From contig NZ_JAJSBI010000029.1 in the NCBI RefSeq assembly GCF_021261325.1, forward strand, positions 19,002-83,001: a stretch of 64,000 nucleotides of DNA, in the 5' to 3' direction. The stretch is from Streptomyces guryensis. Its GTDB lineage: Bacteria > Actinomycetota > Actinomycetes > Streptomycetales > Streptomycetaceae. This document shows, in pieces, positions 51,741 through 63,098 of this stretch (position 1 is its first letter; the number at the start of each line of letters is the position of its first letter). The notes below the pieces were generated by a model that saw only the letters and a program-made list of their open reading frames with translations, was not told the origin of the DNA and did no database searches. The position numbers and the translations under genes are program-made.

Positions 51741-52187
51741 ATGCGTGTGCTGAGACGTGAGGCGTTCCGGCTTCCCCGGCATCCGGCTTCGGTCGGCTTC
51801 GCCCGCTACCGGGTGCGGCAGCACCTGGCCAGCTGGGGACACGCGTCGAACGACGAGATGACGGAGAGGGTCGTCCTGCTGGCCTCCGAGCTGGCGGCGA
51901 ACGTCGTGCGTCACGGGCCCATCCTGGAGCGCGAGTTCGAGATGGCGGTGACGGCACGGGCGGACGGCTCCTGCTTCATAGCCGTCTCCGACGAGAGCCC
52001 GGCGCAGCCGGTCCTGTATGACGCGCCCACCGGCGACGACGAGAAGGGGCGCGGCCTGAACCTCGTCGACCAGCTCGCCCAGACCTGGGGTGTACGGCCC
52101 CGTGGACGCCACGGCAAGACGGTGTGGGCCCTGGTCCGCCACCCCCGCCCGCACACCACCGGCGGGCCGCACACACACGGCGGGTAG
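51741..52187 (+). CDS. ATP-binding regulator of the RsbW/SpoIIAB-like kinase family
   Basis: This 148-residue protein has the GHKL fold of small anti-sigma-factor kinases: the N box VVLLASELAANVVRHG (residues about 44-59), DESPAQPVL and the G2-like region GRGLNLVDQLAQTWGV. Streptomyces carries dozens of these. It binds ATP and probably controls a partner anti-anti-sigma factor that is not in the window. The ATG is directly next to GGGAGGG; a GTG 6 bp on would give better spacing. Confidence 0.88.
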   Translation: MRVLRREAFRLPRHPASVGFARYRVRQHLASWGHASNDEMTERVVLLASELAANVVRHGPILEREFEMAVTARADGSCFIAVSDESPAQPVLYDAPTGDDEKGRGLNLVDQLAQTWGVRPRGRHGKTVWALVRHPRPHTTGGPHTHGG

Positions 52188-52200
52188 CGGACCGCCCGCG

Positions 52201-52791
52201 TCAGTCGTCGGCCGATTCGGCCAGGGCCGCGGCGCGCTGTTCGAGCCTCTTCAGGGCCGTCTCGCCCCACTGGAGGTTCGCCTGCTCGAGGGCGATCCCG
52301 CCCAACAGCGTGAGGTACGGGCCGATGCGCTCGGCGCCGGCGAGGTATTCCTCCTCGCTCCGCCCGTCGAGCATGCGTTCCTGCATGCGCCGGTAGCGGG
52401 CGAGTTTGGCGGTGGCCCGCTCGGAGCGCTCGGCGACCGAGGCCCGTACGGCCTCGAAGTCCGCGATGTCACCGATGTCGACGCACTGGACCTTGACCAT
52501 CAGCTCGTCCCGCAGGGCCAGTGGCTTGGCCGGGATCTCGCCGACGTAGTCGCGCAGGACCTCCAGGCCGGCCTCGGTGAGTGAGAAGAGCCGCTTGTTG
52601 GGCCGGCGCTCCTGCTGGACGACCCTGGCGGAGACGAGCCCCTCGGCCTCCATCCGCTCCAGCTCGCGGTAGAGCTGCTGAGGGGTGGCCATCCAGAAGT
52701 TGGCGACCGATGCCTCGAAGCCCTTCGCGAGGTCGTATCCGGACGCCTCACCCTCCAGAAGCGCGGCCATCACCGCGTTGCGCAGAGCCAT
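52201..52791 (-). CDS. PadR-family transcriptional regulator
   Basis: This 196-residue protein has a PadR winged HTH (LRNAVMAALLEGEASGYDLA, then TPQQLYRELERMEAEGLVSA) and a C-terminal helical dimerisation domain. PadR proteins respond to phenolic acids or drugs. An AT-rich palindrome lies upstream (52812-52823). Convergent with the RsbW-like gene, 13 bp apart. Confidence 0.92.
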   Translation of the reverse strand: MALRNAVMAALLEGEASGYDLAKGFEASVANFWMATPQQLYRELERMEAEGLVSARVVQQERRPNKRLFSLTEAGLEVLRDYVGEIPAKPLALRDELMVKVQCVDIGDIADFEAVRASVAERSERATAKLARYRRMQERMLDGRSEEEYLAGAERIGPYLTLLGGIALEQANLQWGETALKRLEQRAAALAESADD

Positions 52792-52811
52792 TGCCCCAAT
52801 TTAACACCTTG

Positions 52812-52823
52812 TTGATTAGTCAA
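52812..52823. promoter_or_regulatory. Candidate PadR operator
   Basis: A 12-bp near-palindrome TTGATTAGTCAA, 21 bp upstream of the PadR start, inside an AT-rich run unusual for this DNA. It fits autoregulation. Confidence 0.5.
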
Positions 52824-52841
52824 TAGGACGACTACGGCGGG

Positions 52842-53110
52842 GTGGGTGCGTGCGTCGGTGTCGACGTCCAGCTGGTGGACAGCGGACAGCCGGCAGCGGG
52901 CGTCCTGGTCGCCCTGGCAGGACCGCGGGCGGTGACCGGCCCGGCTGCGGACTCGGCGAACGTCCTGCAGCACCTGTTGCCCGACCACACCCTCAAGGTC
53001 GTCATCGTGGTCGTGGCCCTGGACGTACCGGCGCTCGTGATGAGGGCGGCCGGCGACGGGCGTCCAGCACACCGCCTCCCCGGCGCCCCTGGCGGCGCGA
53101 CCGCAGACCC
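52842..53110 (+). CDS. Weak coding-like frame
   Basis: A plus frame from 52842 shows strong GC3 bias and reads VDVQLVDSGQPAAGVLVALA, then HTLKVVIVVVALDVPALVMR, before it runs into the antisense of the GDSL gene. No ribosome site or family was found. It may be a remnant of a small gene in a 334-bp gap that otherwise has only the PadR promoter. Confidence 0.25.
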
Positions 53111-53125
53111 GATTCCTCCCACGGC

Positions 53126-53923
53126 TCAGGAGGATCCGTCGGCGAGGGCGGTCACCGGGAGCAGCGTGGGACGCTTGGCCTGCCGGCCGTCGCCGGAGGA
53201 ACGGCCCCGCATCCGCCGTACGACCCAGGGCCCCAAGAAGGCGCCCGCCCAGCGCAGTTCCGCCCCGACGGCCCGTAGGCCCGTGCGTGCCACCGCTTCG
53301 GGAGCCAGGGGCCGTGTCCAGCTGTCGTCGCTGCCCGGCAGGTCGAGGGCGTGGGCGACGGCGGCCGCGATGAGGGCGTGGCCGCGCGGGCTCGCGTGCA
53401 GCCGGTCGGCGCTCCACATCCGGGGATCGGCCACCGCCGGGTGCGGCCACGAGTCGGCCACGGCCACGCCGTGCCGTCCGGCCGCCTCCCGGATGCGGGC
53501 GTTGAGAGCGATGACGCGGGGTGCGAGCGGCCGCGCCGAGGGGGCGATCCGGCCGGGGTCGGGGAAGGTGACTGTCGCGACGCGGGCGCCCTGTCCGCTG
53601 AGCGCGGCGAACATGGCCTCCAGCTGGCCTGCGACCTCGTCCGCGTCGAACCGGGGTCGCAACACGTCGTTGAGGCCGGCGACGACCGTGGCCAGGTCGG
53701 GCCGCAACTCCAGGGCGGGCGCCAGCTGTTCGGCACGCACCTGCCCGGCCAGCCGCCCCCGCACGGCGAGGTTGGCGTAGAGCAGGCCCGGGCTCTCCCG
53801 CGCGATCTGCTCGGCGAGCCGGTCCGCCCACCCGCGCAGGCCCCGGACGTCGTCTCCGTCGCCGACGCCTTCGGTCTGACTGTCACCGACGGCGACGTAG
53901 CGCAGATATCCACTGCTGGTCAC
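53126..53923 (-). CDS. SGNH/GDSL hydrolase
   Basis: This 265-residue esterase has the GDS motif with the nucleophile Ser15 (VAVGDSQTEGVG), the block II Gly region (LYANLAVRGR), the block III AGLNDVLRP, and the late DRLHASPRGHALI with the catalytic Asp/His. It lacks a signal peptide. It hydrolyses esters or acyl sugars. It is divergent from an epoxide-hydrolase-like gene. Confidence 0.9.
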   Translation of the reverse strand: MTSSGYLRYVAVGDSQTEGVGDGDDVRGLRGWADRLAEQIARESPGLLYANLAVRGRLAGQVRAEQLAPALELRPDLATVVAGLNDVLRPRFDADEVAGQLEAMFAALSGQGARVATVTFPDPGRIAPSARPLAPRVIALNARIREAAGRHGVAVADSWPHPAVADPRMWSADRLHASPRGHALIAAAVAHALDLPGSDDSWTRPLAPEAVARTGLRAVGAELRWAGAFLGPWVVRRMRGRSSGDGRQAKRPTLLPVTALADGSS

Positions 53924-54044
53924 GGACCTACCGCCTCCCCGTTGACGCCACGCGATGACCGACCGACATAAGTAATTAATCTCATACTCGCATTGTTGAC
54001 TATATCAGCCGGCCCAAGATCACACCGTACGTATGCTCATGCAC

Positions 54045-55007
54045 ATGGTTGAGCATCGAATGATTGACGTGAACGGGGTTCGGCTGCACATCGCGGAGGA
54101 GGGCGAAGGGCCCCTGGTCGTACTGCTGCACGGCTTCCCCGAGTCATGGCACTCCTGGCATCACCAGTTCGGCCCGCTGGCCGCCGCGGGCTTCCGCGTG
54201 GTCGCCCCCGACCAGCGTGGATACGGGCGCAGCGACCGCCCCGCCGAGGTGAGCGCCTACAGCATCCTCCACCTGGTCGGCGACGTCGTCGGGCTGATCC
54301 ATGCGCTCGGCGAGGAGAAGGCGTTCGTCGTCGGGCACGACTGGGGCGCCCCGGTCGCCTGGCACACCGCGCTGCTGCGGCCGGACGTCGTGCGCGGCGT
54401 GGCCGGCCTGAGCGTGCCGCCGCCGTTCCGCGGCACCCGGCCGCCGCTGGCCGTCATGGACGAGAGGTTCGACGGCCGTTTCTACTGGAACTACTTCAAC
54501 CAACCCGGTGTCGCCGACGCCGAGTTCGCGCAGGACACCCGCACCACGTTGCGGAAGTTCTTCTACATGGCGTCCGGCGACGCTCCCGGCGCCGGCGCGG
54601 GCAACCAGCCGCTGATCGACCCCGGCCAGGGCTGGCTGGCGACCATGACGGACCCCGAGATTCTGCCGGACTGGTTCACCGAGGAGGACCTCGACGAGCT
54701 CACCGAGAGCTTCTCCCAGGGCTTCACCGGGGCGCTGAACTGGTACCGCAACATCGATCGCAACTGGGAACTGACCGCGCCCTGGCACGGCGCCGTCGTC
54801 CGCCCGCCCGCCCTGTACGTCTACGGTGACCGCGACCCGGTCCCCGCCTTCCCCGGCACGCCCGAACTCATCGCCGCCCTCCCGGACCTGATGCCCAACC
54901 TGCGCCGCAAGCCCGTCGAGTTGGCGGGCTGCGGCCACTGGACGCAGCAGGAGCGTCCCCGCGAGGTGAACGCGGCGCTCATCGACTTCCTCACCGAACT
55001 CGCGTGA
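54045..55007 (+). CDS. Epoxide hydrolase-like alpha/beta hydrolase
   Basis: This protein of about 320 residues has the soluble epoxide hydrolase pattern: the oxyanion motif HGFP at residues 29-32, the nucleophile Asp99 in GHDWGAP, a cap domain with the Tyr-containing region, the acid near GDRDPVPAF, and the base in GCGHWTQQERP near 300. It adds water to an epoxide. No ribosome site is clear; starts at 54033 and 54045 are possible. An inverted repeat ATGCTCA/TGAGCAT spans the start region (54033-54056). Confidence 0.88.
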   Translation: MVEHRMIDVNGVRLHIAEEGEGPLVVLLHGFPESWHSWHHQFGPLAAAGFRVVAPDQRGYGRSDRPAEVSAYSILHLVGDVVGLIHALGEEKAFVVGHDWGAPVAWHTALLRPDVVRGVAGLSVPPPFRGTRPPLAVMDERFDGRFYWNYFNQPGVADAEFAQDTRTTLRKFFYMASGDAPGAGAGNQPLIDPGQGWLATMTDPEILPDWFTEEDLDELTESFSQGFTGALNWYRNIDRNWELTAPWHGAVVRPPALYVYGDRDPVPAFPGTPELIAALPDLMPNLRRKPVELAGCGHWTQQERPREVNAALIDFLTELA

Positions 55008-55019
55008 ACAGTGGCGTGA

Positions 55020-55799
55020 TCAGTGGACGGACAGTCCGCCGTCGACGAAGAGGGCCTGCCCGGTGACATAGGCGGAGGCGCCGCTCGCCAGGAACACCGC
55101 CGCACCCGCGAAGTCGTCGGCCAGACCGTTGCGCCCCACCATGGTGCGCGCGGCCAGCGCCGCGACCTTCTCGGGGTCGGACGACAGCCGCTCGTTGAGC
55201 GGGGTCATCACGAAACCCGGCACGAGCGTGTTGCAGGTGACGCCGTACGGCGACCACGCCTCGGCCTGGGAACGGGCCAGGGACTCCAGCGCCCCCTTGG
55301 ACACCCCGTAGGCCCCGCTCTGCACGAACGCCCGGTGGGCCTGCTGGGAGGTGACGTGGATGATCCGTCCGAAGCCCCGTTCGGCCATGCCAGGGCCGAA
55401 CCGCTGCCCCAGCAGGAAGGGCGCCTTCAGGTTCACCGCCATCGTGGTGTCCCATACCTCCTCCCCCAACTCCCCCATCGGCGGGCGCAGGTTGATCCCG
55501 GCGCTGTTGACGAGGATGTCGGGCTCCCCGAACGCCGCGGCCGCCTGCTCGGCGGCCGCGCGCACACCGTCGCGGCTGCCGAGGTCGCCGCCGACCCAGG
55601 CCGCCCTGCAGCCGTCGGCCGTCAACTCGTCGACCGTGGCGGCCAGTTCCGCCTCCCTGCGCGCCACGACCACGACGCTCGCCCCGGCACGTGCGAGGGC
55701 CCCGGCGATGGCCCGGCCGATGCCGGAACTGCCGCCGGTCACCACGGCGACCCGGTCGTTCAGCGAGAACAGTGCGGAGAGGTACGTCTGCGAGGTCAT
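55020..55799 (-). CDS. Short-chain dehydrogenase/reductase (gluconate 5-dehydrogenase-like)
   Basis: This 259-residue SDR has VVTGGSSGIGRA at residues about 18-30, NSAGINLRPPM near 90, the catalytic YGVSK near 165, and the tail GASAYVTGQALFVDGG. It looks like gluconate 5-dehydrogenase or related polyol/keto-sugar dehydrogenases. It converges on the epoxide hydrolase gene with 12 bp between the stops. Confidence 0.9.
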   Translation of the reverse strand: MTSQTYLSALFSLNDRVAVVTGGSSGIGRAIAGALARAGASVVVVARREAELAATVDELTADGCRAAWVGGDLGSRDGVRAAAEQAAAAFGEPDILVNSAGINLRPPMGELGEEVWDTTMAVNLKAPFLLGQRFGPGMAERGFGRIIHVTSQQAHRAFVQSGAYGVSKGALESLARSQAEAWSPYGVTCNTLVPGFVMTPLNERLSSDPEKVAALAARTMVGRNGLADDFAGAAVFLASGASAYVTGQALFVDGGLSVH

Positions 55800-55862
55800 G
55801 CCCGCACCCTAGACAAGCCACTGCCCGCCGCCTGGACACGGGGCGGGCCGGACCTGTGCCGG

Positions 55863-56969
55863 TCAGGCAGCGGTGTACCCGAGTTGGCGCCTCATGTAGG
55901 GCGTCATGAGGGTCTTCGCCTTGGCCAGCACGGAGGTGCGGCCACCGAGGACCGCGCTCTCGCCGCCCGGCACGGGCAGCAGGGTCAGCCCGTCGGCCGG
56001 GCCGAAGGGCACGATGAGCGGCGTGCGGTGGATCGGCCGGTAGAGCCGGGGCTCCTTGCGGTGCTTGCCGGAACTGCTCAGGTAGGTGCGGATGTTCCAG
56101 GCGGCGAGGTCGGCCTGGGCCAGCGCGGCGGGGGTGATCTTGAGTTCGGTGGCGTCGTTCACGTCGCCGACGGCGAACACGTCCAGCCGCCCCTCGACCC
56201 GCAGTGTGCGGTCGACCCGGACGTGCCCGGCCGGGTTCAGCCAGTCGCCGTGCCCGCCGAGGCGCAGCCAGAGCGTGTTGGGCGTGGTGCCCGTCGCCCA
56301 GAAGGAGAGGTCGGCCTCCATGACGTCGCCGTGCCCGTCGCGATAGGTGCCGAAGTCGTTGCCGGGGGACATGAACGAGTCGAGGCGCACCTCCACGTCG
56401 TGGGACTCCAGCCAGGTCCGTGCCCTGCGGCCGGCCCGCTCGACGCCTGTGGAGTGCAGCAGCGCCGGCCCGGAGTGGGCGAGCGTGACCCGGGCGTCCG
56501 GCCGGGCCAGGCGTACCTCGGCGGCGAGTTCGACGCCGGAGGGGCCGCCGCCGACGACGAGGACATGCCCGGCCGTGGCGATCTTCTGCTGGTGCCCGGC
56601 GAAGGACTTGACCGCCTCGTCGGTGGTGGTGCCGGTGAAGCGGGCCGGTTCGGGGTAGTCGGCCCCGGTGGCGATCACCACCACGTCGTACGGCAGCCTC
56701 TCCCCCGTCGCCAGCACGACCTGCCGCTCGGCGGTGTCGACACGGACCGCCTTGCCCACGGCCACCCGCCCGTTGCGCAGCAGTCGGTCGTACGGGATGA
56801 AGGGGGTCACCGACCACTCCGGGCGAACACCGGCGCGCAGCGAGGCAATACGGTGGAAGAAGACCTCCTTGCGGTCCACCAGAGTGACCCGCGCCACCGA
56901 GTCCAGTCGTTTCGCCAGCCGTACTCCCGCGTAGCCGCCGCCGATCACTACTACGTCGCCGTCGCGCAC
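55863..56969 (-). CDS. NAD(P)/FAD-dependent oxidoreductase (NDH-2/AIFM2-like)
   Basis: This 368-residue flavoprotein has VVVIGGGYAGVRLAKRL at the N-terminus (FAD), LVVGGGPSGVELAAEV (NAD) near residue 150, and FAVGDVND. It resembles type II NADH dehydrogenases and AIFM2-like reductases but lacks a C-terminal membrane helix, so it is a soluble or peripheral reductase. The GTG start at 56969 follows AGGAG; the longer frame upstream is not supported. Confidence 0.9.
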   Translation of the reverse strand: MRDGDVVVIGGGYAGVRLAKRLDSVARVTLVDRKEVFFHRIASLRAGVRPEWSVTPFIPYDRLLRNGRVAVGKAVRVDTAERQVVLATGERLPYDVVVIATGADYPEPARFTGTTTDEAVKSFAGHQQKIATAGHVLVVGGGPSGVELAAEVRLARPDARVTLAHSGPALLHSTGVERAGRRARTWLESHDVEVRLDSFMSPGNDFGTYRDGHGDVMEADLSFWATGTTPNTLWLRLGGHGDWLNPAGHVRVDRTLRVEGRLDVFAVGDVNDATELKITPAALAQADLAAWNIRTYLSSSGKHRKEPRLYRPIHRTPLIVPFGPADGLTLLPVPGGESAVLGGRTSVLAKAKTLMTPYMRRQLGYTAA

Positions 56970-57137
56970 AACGCGTCTCCTGTGCCTGTGGGGGGGATGC
57001 GAGCGCCGCGATGTGGGGACTTCCTCGGCCACTCGAAGTGCGAAAGAGCGTACCGCTTGAAACTTAAAGCTTTCATGAGGCTTTGTGGGAATTCTGTGAA
57101 GCGCAAGCGACGGCATGGCTGCGCCGCAGCCTGGTGC

Positions 57138-57745
57138 TCACATCCCGCGAGGCGTGGGGCCCACCAGACCCGTCTGGTAGGCGATGACCACGAGTTGGGC
57201 GCGGTCGCGGGCGCCGAGCTTGGTCAGGGCGCGCTGGATGTGGGAGCGGACGGTCAGCACGCTCAGGAAGGGTTTCCGGGCGATCTCTTCGTTGGACCTG
57301 CCTTCGGCGGCGAGGGCGGTGACCTCCCGTTCGCGCGGGGTGGGGTCGCCCAGGCGTTCCGGGGGTGCCAGGAGGGGCCCCGGAGCCGGTCCGGTGAGGA
57401 AGCGGGTGATCAGGGCGCGGGTGGCACCGGGTGAGAGCAGGGCCTCGCCGGAGGCGACGGTGCGGATCCCGGCCAACAGGACGTCGGTGGTGACGTACTT
57501 GCCCAGGAAGCCGCTCGCTCCGACGCGCAGCGCCTTGGCCACGTACCCCTCGGTCTCGAACATGGTCAGGACGAGGACTCGGGTGCCGGACAGCTCGGGG
57601 TCGTCGCAGATGGCGGCGGTGGCGGCCAGACCGTCGGCGCCCGGTATGCGGATGTCCATCTGGCCGCCAGGTGGGCGGCGGTACCCGCCTGGGCGTTGGC
57701 GACGGCCATGTGGTGGGCGACCACGTCGTGGAGTTCCCGACTGCA
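57138..57745 (-). pseudogene. Deletion chimera: histidine kinase H-box joined to a LuxR-type response regulator
   Basis: From about 57745 to 57663 the minus strand encodes SRELHDVVAHHMAVANAQAG, the phospho-acceptor helix of a NarL-type histidine kinase. In another frame from 57660 it continues MDIRIPGADGLAATAAI, the second half of a receiver domain starting beside the phosphorylated Asp, through a full LuxR HTH (TPREREVTALAAEGRSNEEI) to the stop. The kinase catalytic domain and the first half of the receiver are lost. The remaining 174 codons still encode an HTH. Confidence 0.75.
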
Positions 57746-57784
57746 TACTGCGGCCCCGCGGCGGAGCCGCAACTTGGCAGAGCG

Positions 57785-58699
57785 CTAGTCGGGCAACCGC
57801 TCCAGCGCGGCGGCGACACCCGCCTGACCGACGGCGTCAATCAGTGCCTGCCCGATCATCGACACGGGCTCACGCGCCGGAAGGACCAGGCCGATGCGCT
57901 CCGTGCGGACCGGGCTGACCAGGGGAACGGCGTGCATACCCGCGGGCACGCCGAACACGTGGAGCCAGGCGTGCGGTACGACGCTCGCCCAGTGCCCGGC
58001 TCTGACCTGCGCGAACAGCGAGGCGATGGAGTCCGTCTCGACGCGCGGGGTCACGGAGACGCCCGCCGCCTCGAAGGCCGCCTCCAGGACCTGGCGTCCC
58101 TGCATTCCGGGATGCAACAGGCAGAGCGGGTACTGGGAGGCTTCCTCCCAGGAGATCTCGGCCGGGCCGGAGTCGCGGGCGGAGCGCTGGATCAGCAGGA
58201 CGTAGCGCTCCCGGTACAGCGGGACGAACTTGAAGCCGTGCTCGACGACGGTGCTGTGATAGGTCACGGCGGCGTCGAGTTCGTACGTCTTGAGACGGTT
58301 GACGATGTCCACGGACTGCAGGTCGGCGAAGACCTGTACGGTCGCCAGCGGGTTGGCGGTGCAGAACGGCTGGGTCAGGAGCGCGACCGCCGTGGCGGCG
58401 GTCGGGACGGTGCCGATGCGCAGGCGGCCGGTCAGCCCGGCCCGCAGCGCCCGGATCTCGGCCTGCATGGCGTCCCGGTCGGCGAGGATGCGCTGCGCCC
58501 ACAGGACGACGCGCTCGCCCTCCGGGGTGAGGCCGTCGAACCGGCGGCCCCGCTGGACCAAAGGGATGCCGAGTTCGTCCTCCAGTTTCCGGATGCCCTC
58601 GGAGAGGGTCGGCTGGGAGACGTAGCAGGCCTGCGCCGCCTTCGCGAAGTGACGGGCGCGGGAGAGGGCGACGAGGTATTCGAGTTGACGCAGGAGCAC
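57785..58699 (-). CDS. LysR-family transcriptional regulator
   Basis: This 304-residue regulator begins LLRQLEYLVALSRARHFAKA and has the HTH QACYVSQPTLSEGIRKLEDE, then the effector domain. The GTG start at 58699 is directly after GGAGG, so a slightly different start is possible. It is divergent from the YdeP-type oxidoreductase at 58855; this pair is common in Streptomyces. A palindrome lies between them (58743-58764). Confidence 0.92.
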   Translation of the reverse strand: MLLRQLEYLVALSRARHFAKAAQACYVSQPTLSEGIRKLEDELGIPLVQRGRRFDGLTPEGERVVLWAQRILADRDAMQAEIRALRAGLTGRLRIGTVPTAATAVALLTQPFCTANPLATVQVFADLQSVDIVNRLKTYELDAAVTYHSTVVEHGFKFVPLYRERYVLLIQRSARDSGPAEISWEEASQYPLCLLHPGMQGRQVLEAAFEAAGVSVTPRVETDSIASLFAQVRAGHWASVVPHAWLHVFGVPAGMHAVPLVSPVRTERIGLVLPAREPVSMIGQALIDAVGQAGVAAALERLPD

Positions 58700-58742
58700 C
58701 CTCCAATGATCCCTCGCCTCCCTCCGTCCCGCGCCGGTGGTC

Positions 58743-58764
58743 CCGATCACGCTGCACTGATCGG
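58743..58764. promoter_or_regulatory. Candidate LysR operator upstream of YdeP-type gene
   Basis: A perfect 7-bp inverted repeat CCGATCA / TGATCGG separated by 8 bp (cgctgcac) in the divergent gap, 44 bp upstream of the LysR start. Confidence 0.55.
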
Positions 58765-58854
58765 TGCCGCCTGTCACGCGATAGGAACTTCCGCTTTGAC
58801 CAGGTCCGAGGCGCTGACGAACAGTGGCGTGCGGATGAGAGGGCGTGGTGTTCG

Positions 58855-61161
<2,307 letters not shown>

Positions 61162-61234
61162 GCGCTCGGAGCCCGGGGCTCGATGGGCTTTCGGACGCCG
61201 AGCCTCCGCCACGCCCCGGAGAACTCGCCTCTTC

Positions 61235-61710
61235 TCAGTCGGGTCCGCTCCAGTCGACCGGGAAGTACTTAGTCGACTTCCCTGAGCGTTCCCAGGAGAA
61301 GCCGAATGTGTTGGCGCTGTCGGTCGTGGCCCGTCCCCAGGTCGCGACCTGGCCCGGGCCGACCTCGGCGCCCGGGGCATGGTGGACCTGGACGCGCGCG
61401 CCGTCCGGGAGTCGTCGGGCCGGTGAGTGCCTCGGCGGTGGTCGTGACCCTGTCGGGAATCTCGGCTCGCCAGCCGGCGAGGTCCTCGTCGATCTCGGCA
61501 TGGATGGGGGCGACGTCCATGCCGCGCATCTCGGGGTGGAACATCCCGACAAACTGTGCCGGCCATCCGCCCGCCGCACCGCCGAAGACGGCCTGGAGCG
61601 CGCGGCGTTGCTGTTCGTCGGCGCGTTCGGGGAGGAAGACCGCGGCGTAGTCGCCTCCTTCAACGGCGACATCTGGTCCGGGGCGAGACCCGGTTTTCCG
61701 AGCCCACTCA
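61235..61710 (-). pseudogene. DUF1326 protein pseudogene
   Basis: The first minus frame encodes PDVAVEGGDYAAVFLPERAD, FGGAAGGWPAQFVGMFHPEM and EIPDRVTTTAEALTGPT; after a shift near 61420, a second encodes DGARVQVHHAPGAEVGPGQV and FGFSWERSGKSTKYF to the stop at 61235. Together they are the C-terminal two thirds of a DUF1326 family protein. The Cys-rich N-terminus is missing. Confidence 0.65.
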
Positions 61711-61939
61711 CGGAATCGCGAAGCGGCCTCCGTTCCAGCTTGCACCCCAGCACCCGGGAGGGGGGACCCTGGCGCTTCGTACGACGGCCGACGGGCGGGT
61801 GATCTCGTCGGTCACCCACCGTGCGACATCGGTCCGGCACGTTCCGCAGGCAGGTCCGCGTGCTCGGCGGCCACGCGCAGTGTCGCCGATGAGCGGCCGC
61901 CGGTGAGGAGAGGAGGGTGGGAGCGCTGGACGGGCTCGG

Positions 61940-62185
61940 GGTTCGGCCACCAGGGCGGGCGGTCGGAACCGGTTGCTGGTCACCAGGAGGCCGGGGCGTA
62001 GACGGCGGGTCCGCGCGGCCAGGGCCGCGAGCAGTGTCAAGCCCTCGTATATCGGTCCGTCCGGGTCACCGGCGATCGGCATGGGGTGGTCGAACAGCCA
62101 GGCGTGCTCGATCCCCGGAATGGTGCCGGATTCGCGCCAGACCCCGCAGGATTCCGTGGTGGTCGACCTGCATGGGAGCGGTCAT
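61940..62185 (-). pseudogene. N-terminal fragment of an F420-dependent luciferase-like monooxygenase
   Basis: From about 62185 the minus strand encodes MTAPMQVDHHGILR, then after a shift VWRESGTIPGIEHAWLFDHP and MPIAGDPDGPIYEGLTLLAA to TSNRFRPPALVAE, where the match ends. This is the first 80 residues of the luciferase-like/F420 family; about 220 are gone. Confidence 0.7.
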
Positions 62186-62204
62186 GACGCCGAAGGTCGC
62201 GGCG

Positions 62205-62768
62205 AGCAGGGCCTGCTCGCACCTGGTCATCGTCGCGCAGGCGGCCGGGCTGCCCGCCGTCACCGACATCGACGACATCCTGCTCCTGCCGTTCTCCTGC
62301 CGCTGTTCTTCGCGCAGGGCGCGGGGCACCCTGGTTCCGCGGAGTTCGGCGCCGTCTTCCTGCCGGAGTCGGCCATGCCGTACCTCGGAGTGCTCCCCCC
62401 TCGCCCTCGGTCTGAAGTCCGCCTGGCGGGCGTGGAAGCATCGCGACGACAAGGACGAGAACGACGCGCACGAGCCGGCCGAGGGCGGCCCGCGAACCCT
62501 GAAGGTCGGCGCTGTCACCTTCTTCCAACGGCGGCGACAACGTCGGTGTCTACGTCCCCGTCGTCGCCACCGCCGGGTCTGGGCGGGATGCGCGTGTTTG
62601 CCGCCGTCTTCCTGTCCCTGGTCGCCGTGTGGTCCTTCGCGGGCCGCTTCTTCGCCACCCGCCCGGTCATCGCCAAGGCGCTCAGCCGGTGGGGCAGTCG
62701 TGCCCCCGTTGATCCTGATCACCCTCGGGCTGCTCGTCCTCGTCGAGGGGGGCGCATTCGGCTGGTAA
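62205..62768 (+). pseudogene. cadD: CadD-family cadmium resistance transporter pseudogene
   Basis: The plus strand holds pieces of one CadD-like membrane protein in all three frames: LPAVTDIDDILLLP, LFFAQGAGHPGS with LPESAMPYLGVLP, LALGLKSAWRAWKHRDDKDE to LKVGAVTF, NGGDNVGVYVPVVATAG, GMRVFAAVFLSLVAVWSFAG to VIAKALSRWG, and VVPPLILITLGLLVLVEGGA ending in FGW. At least five frame changes and one internal loss (between FFAQ and LPESA) make it dead. Confidence 0.75.
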
Positions 62769-63098
62769 CCCCGCCTGAGGTGGTGCGCCGGGCCCGGGGG
62801 CGTCCGGGCCCGGCTTCGCAGCCGACCTGCGAGATCCCCTGAGGGCCGTCAGAGCCGGCCCGAGGACCTTTCCATTCCCCCCTGGCCGCGGTCGTGGAGA
62901 CGTCGGTGACCAGGGGCTCAAGGGACTGGACACCCGCCGCCACACCGGTTGCCCTGCCCCTCGCCGGGCCTCTGTTCAGCCCGCCGACGGCTGCACCGCC
63001 CGGAATCAGCTTGCCCCTGTCGTGGTCACAGCTGTTCGCAAACGGGGCGAGCCGTGCCCGTGCCCCCGTCCGGTGATGCGGGCGGTGCGGTTCCGACG
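62769..63098. other. Non-coding gap
   Basis: About 330 bp with no open frame that has coding character and no family match seen. It separates the cadD pseudogene from the repeat protein and may hold the 3' untranslated region of the latter. Confidence 0.5.

Noticed and set aside
54033..54056. ATGCTCA/TGAGCAT inverted repeat as an operator
   Set aside because: It overlaps the possible start codons of the epoxide hydrolase gene, and no regulator gene is adjacent, so it is only mentioned with that gene.
54991..56817. A 608-codon minus frame across the SDR and flavoprotein genes
   Set aside because: It is out of frame with two clear genes, with Arg/Gly-rich composition typical of a shadow frame.
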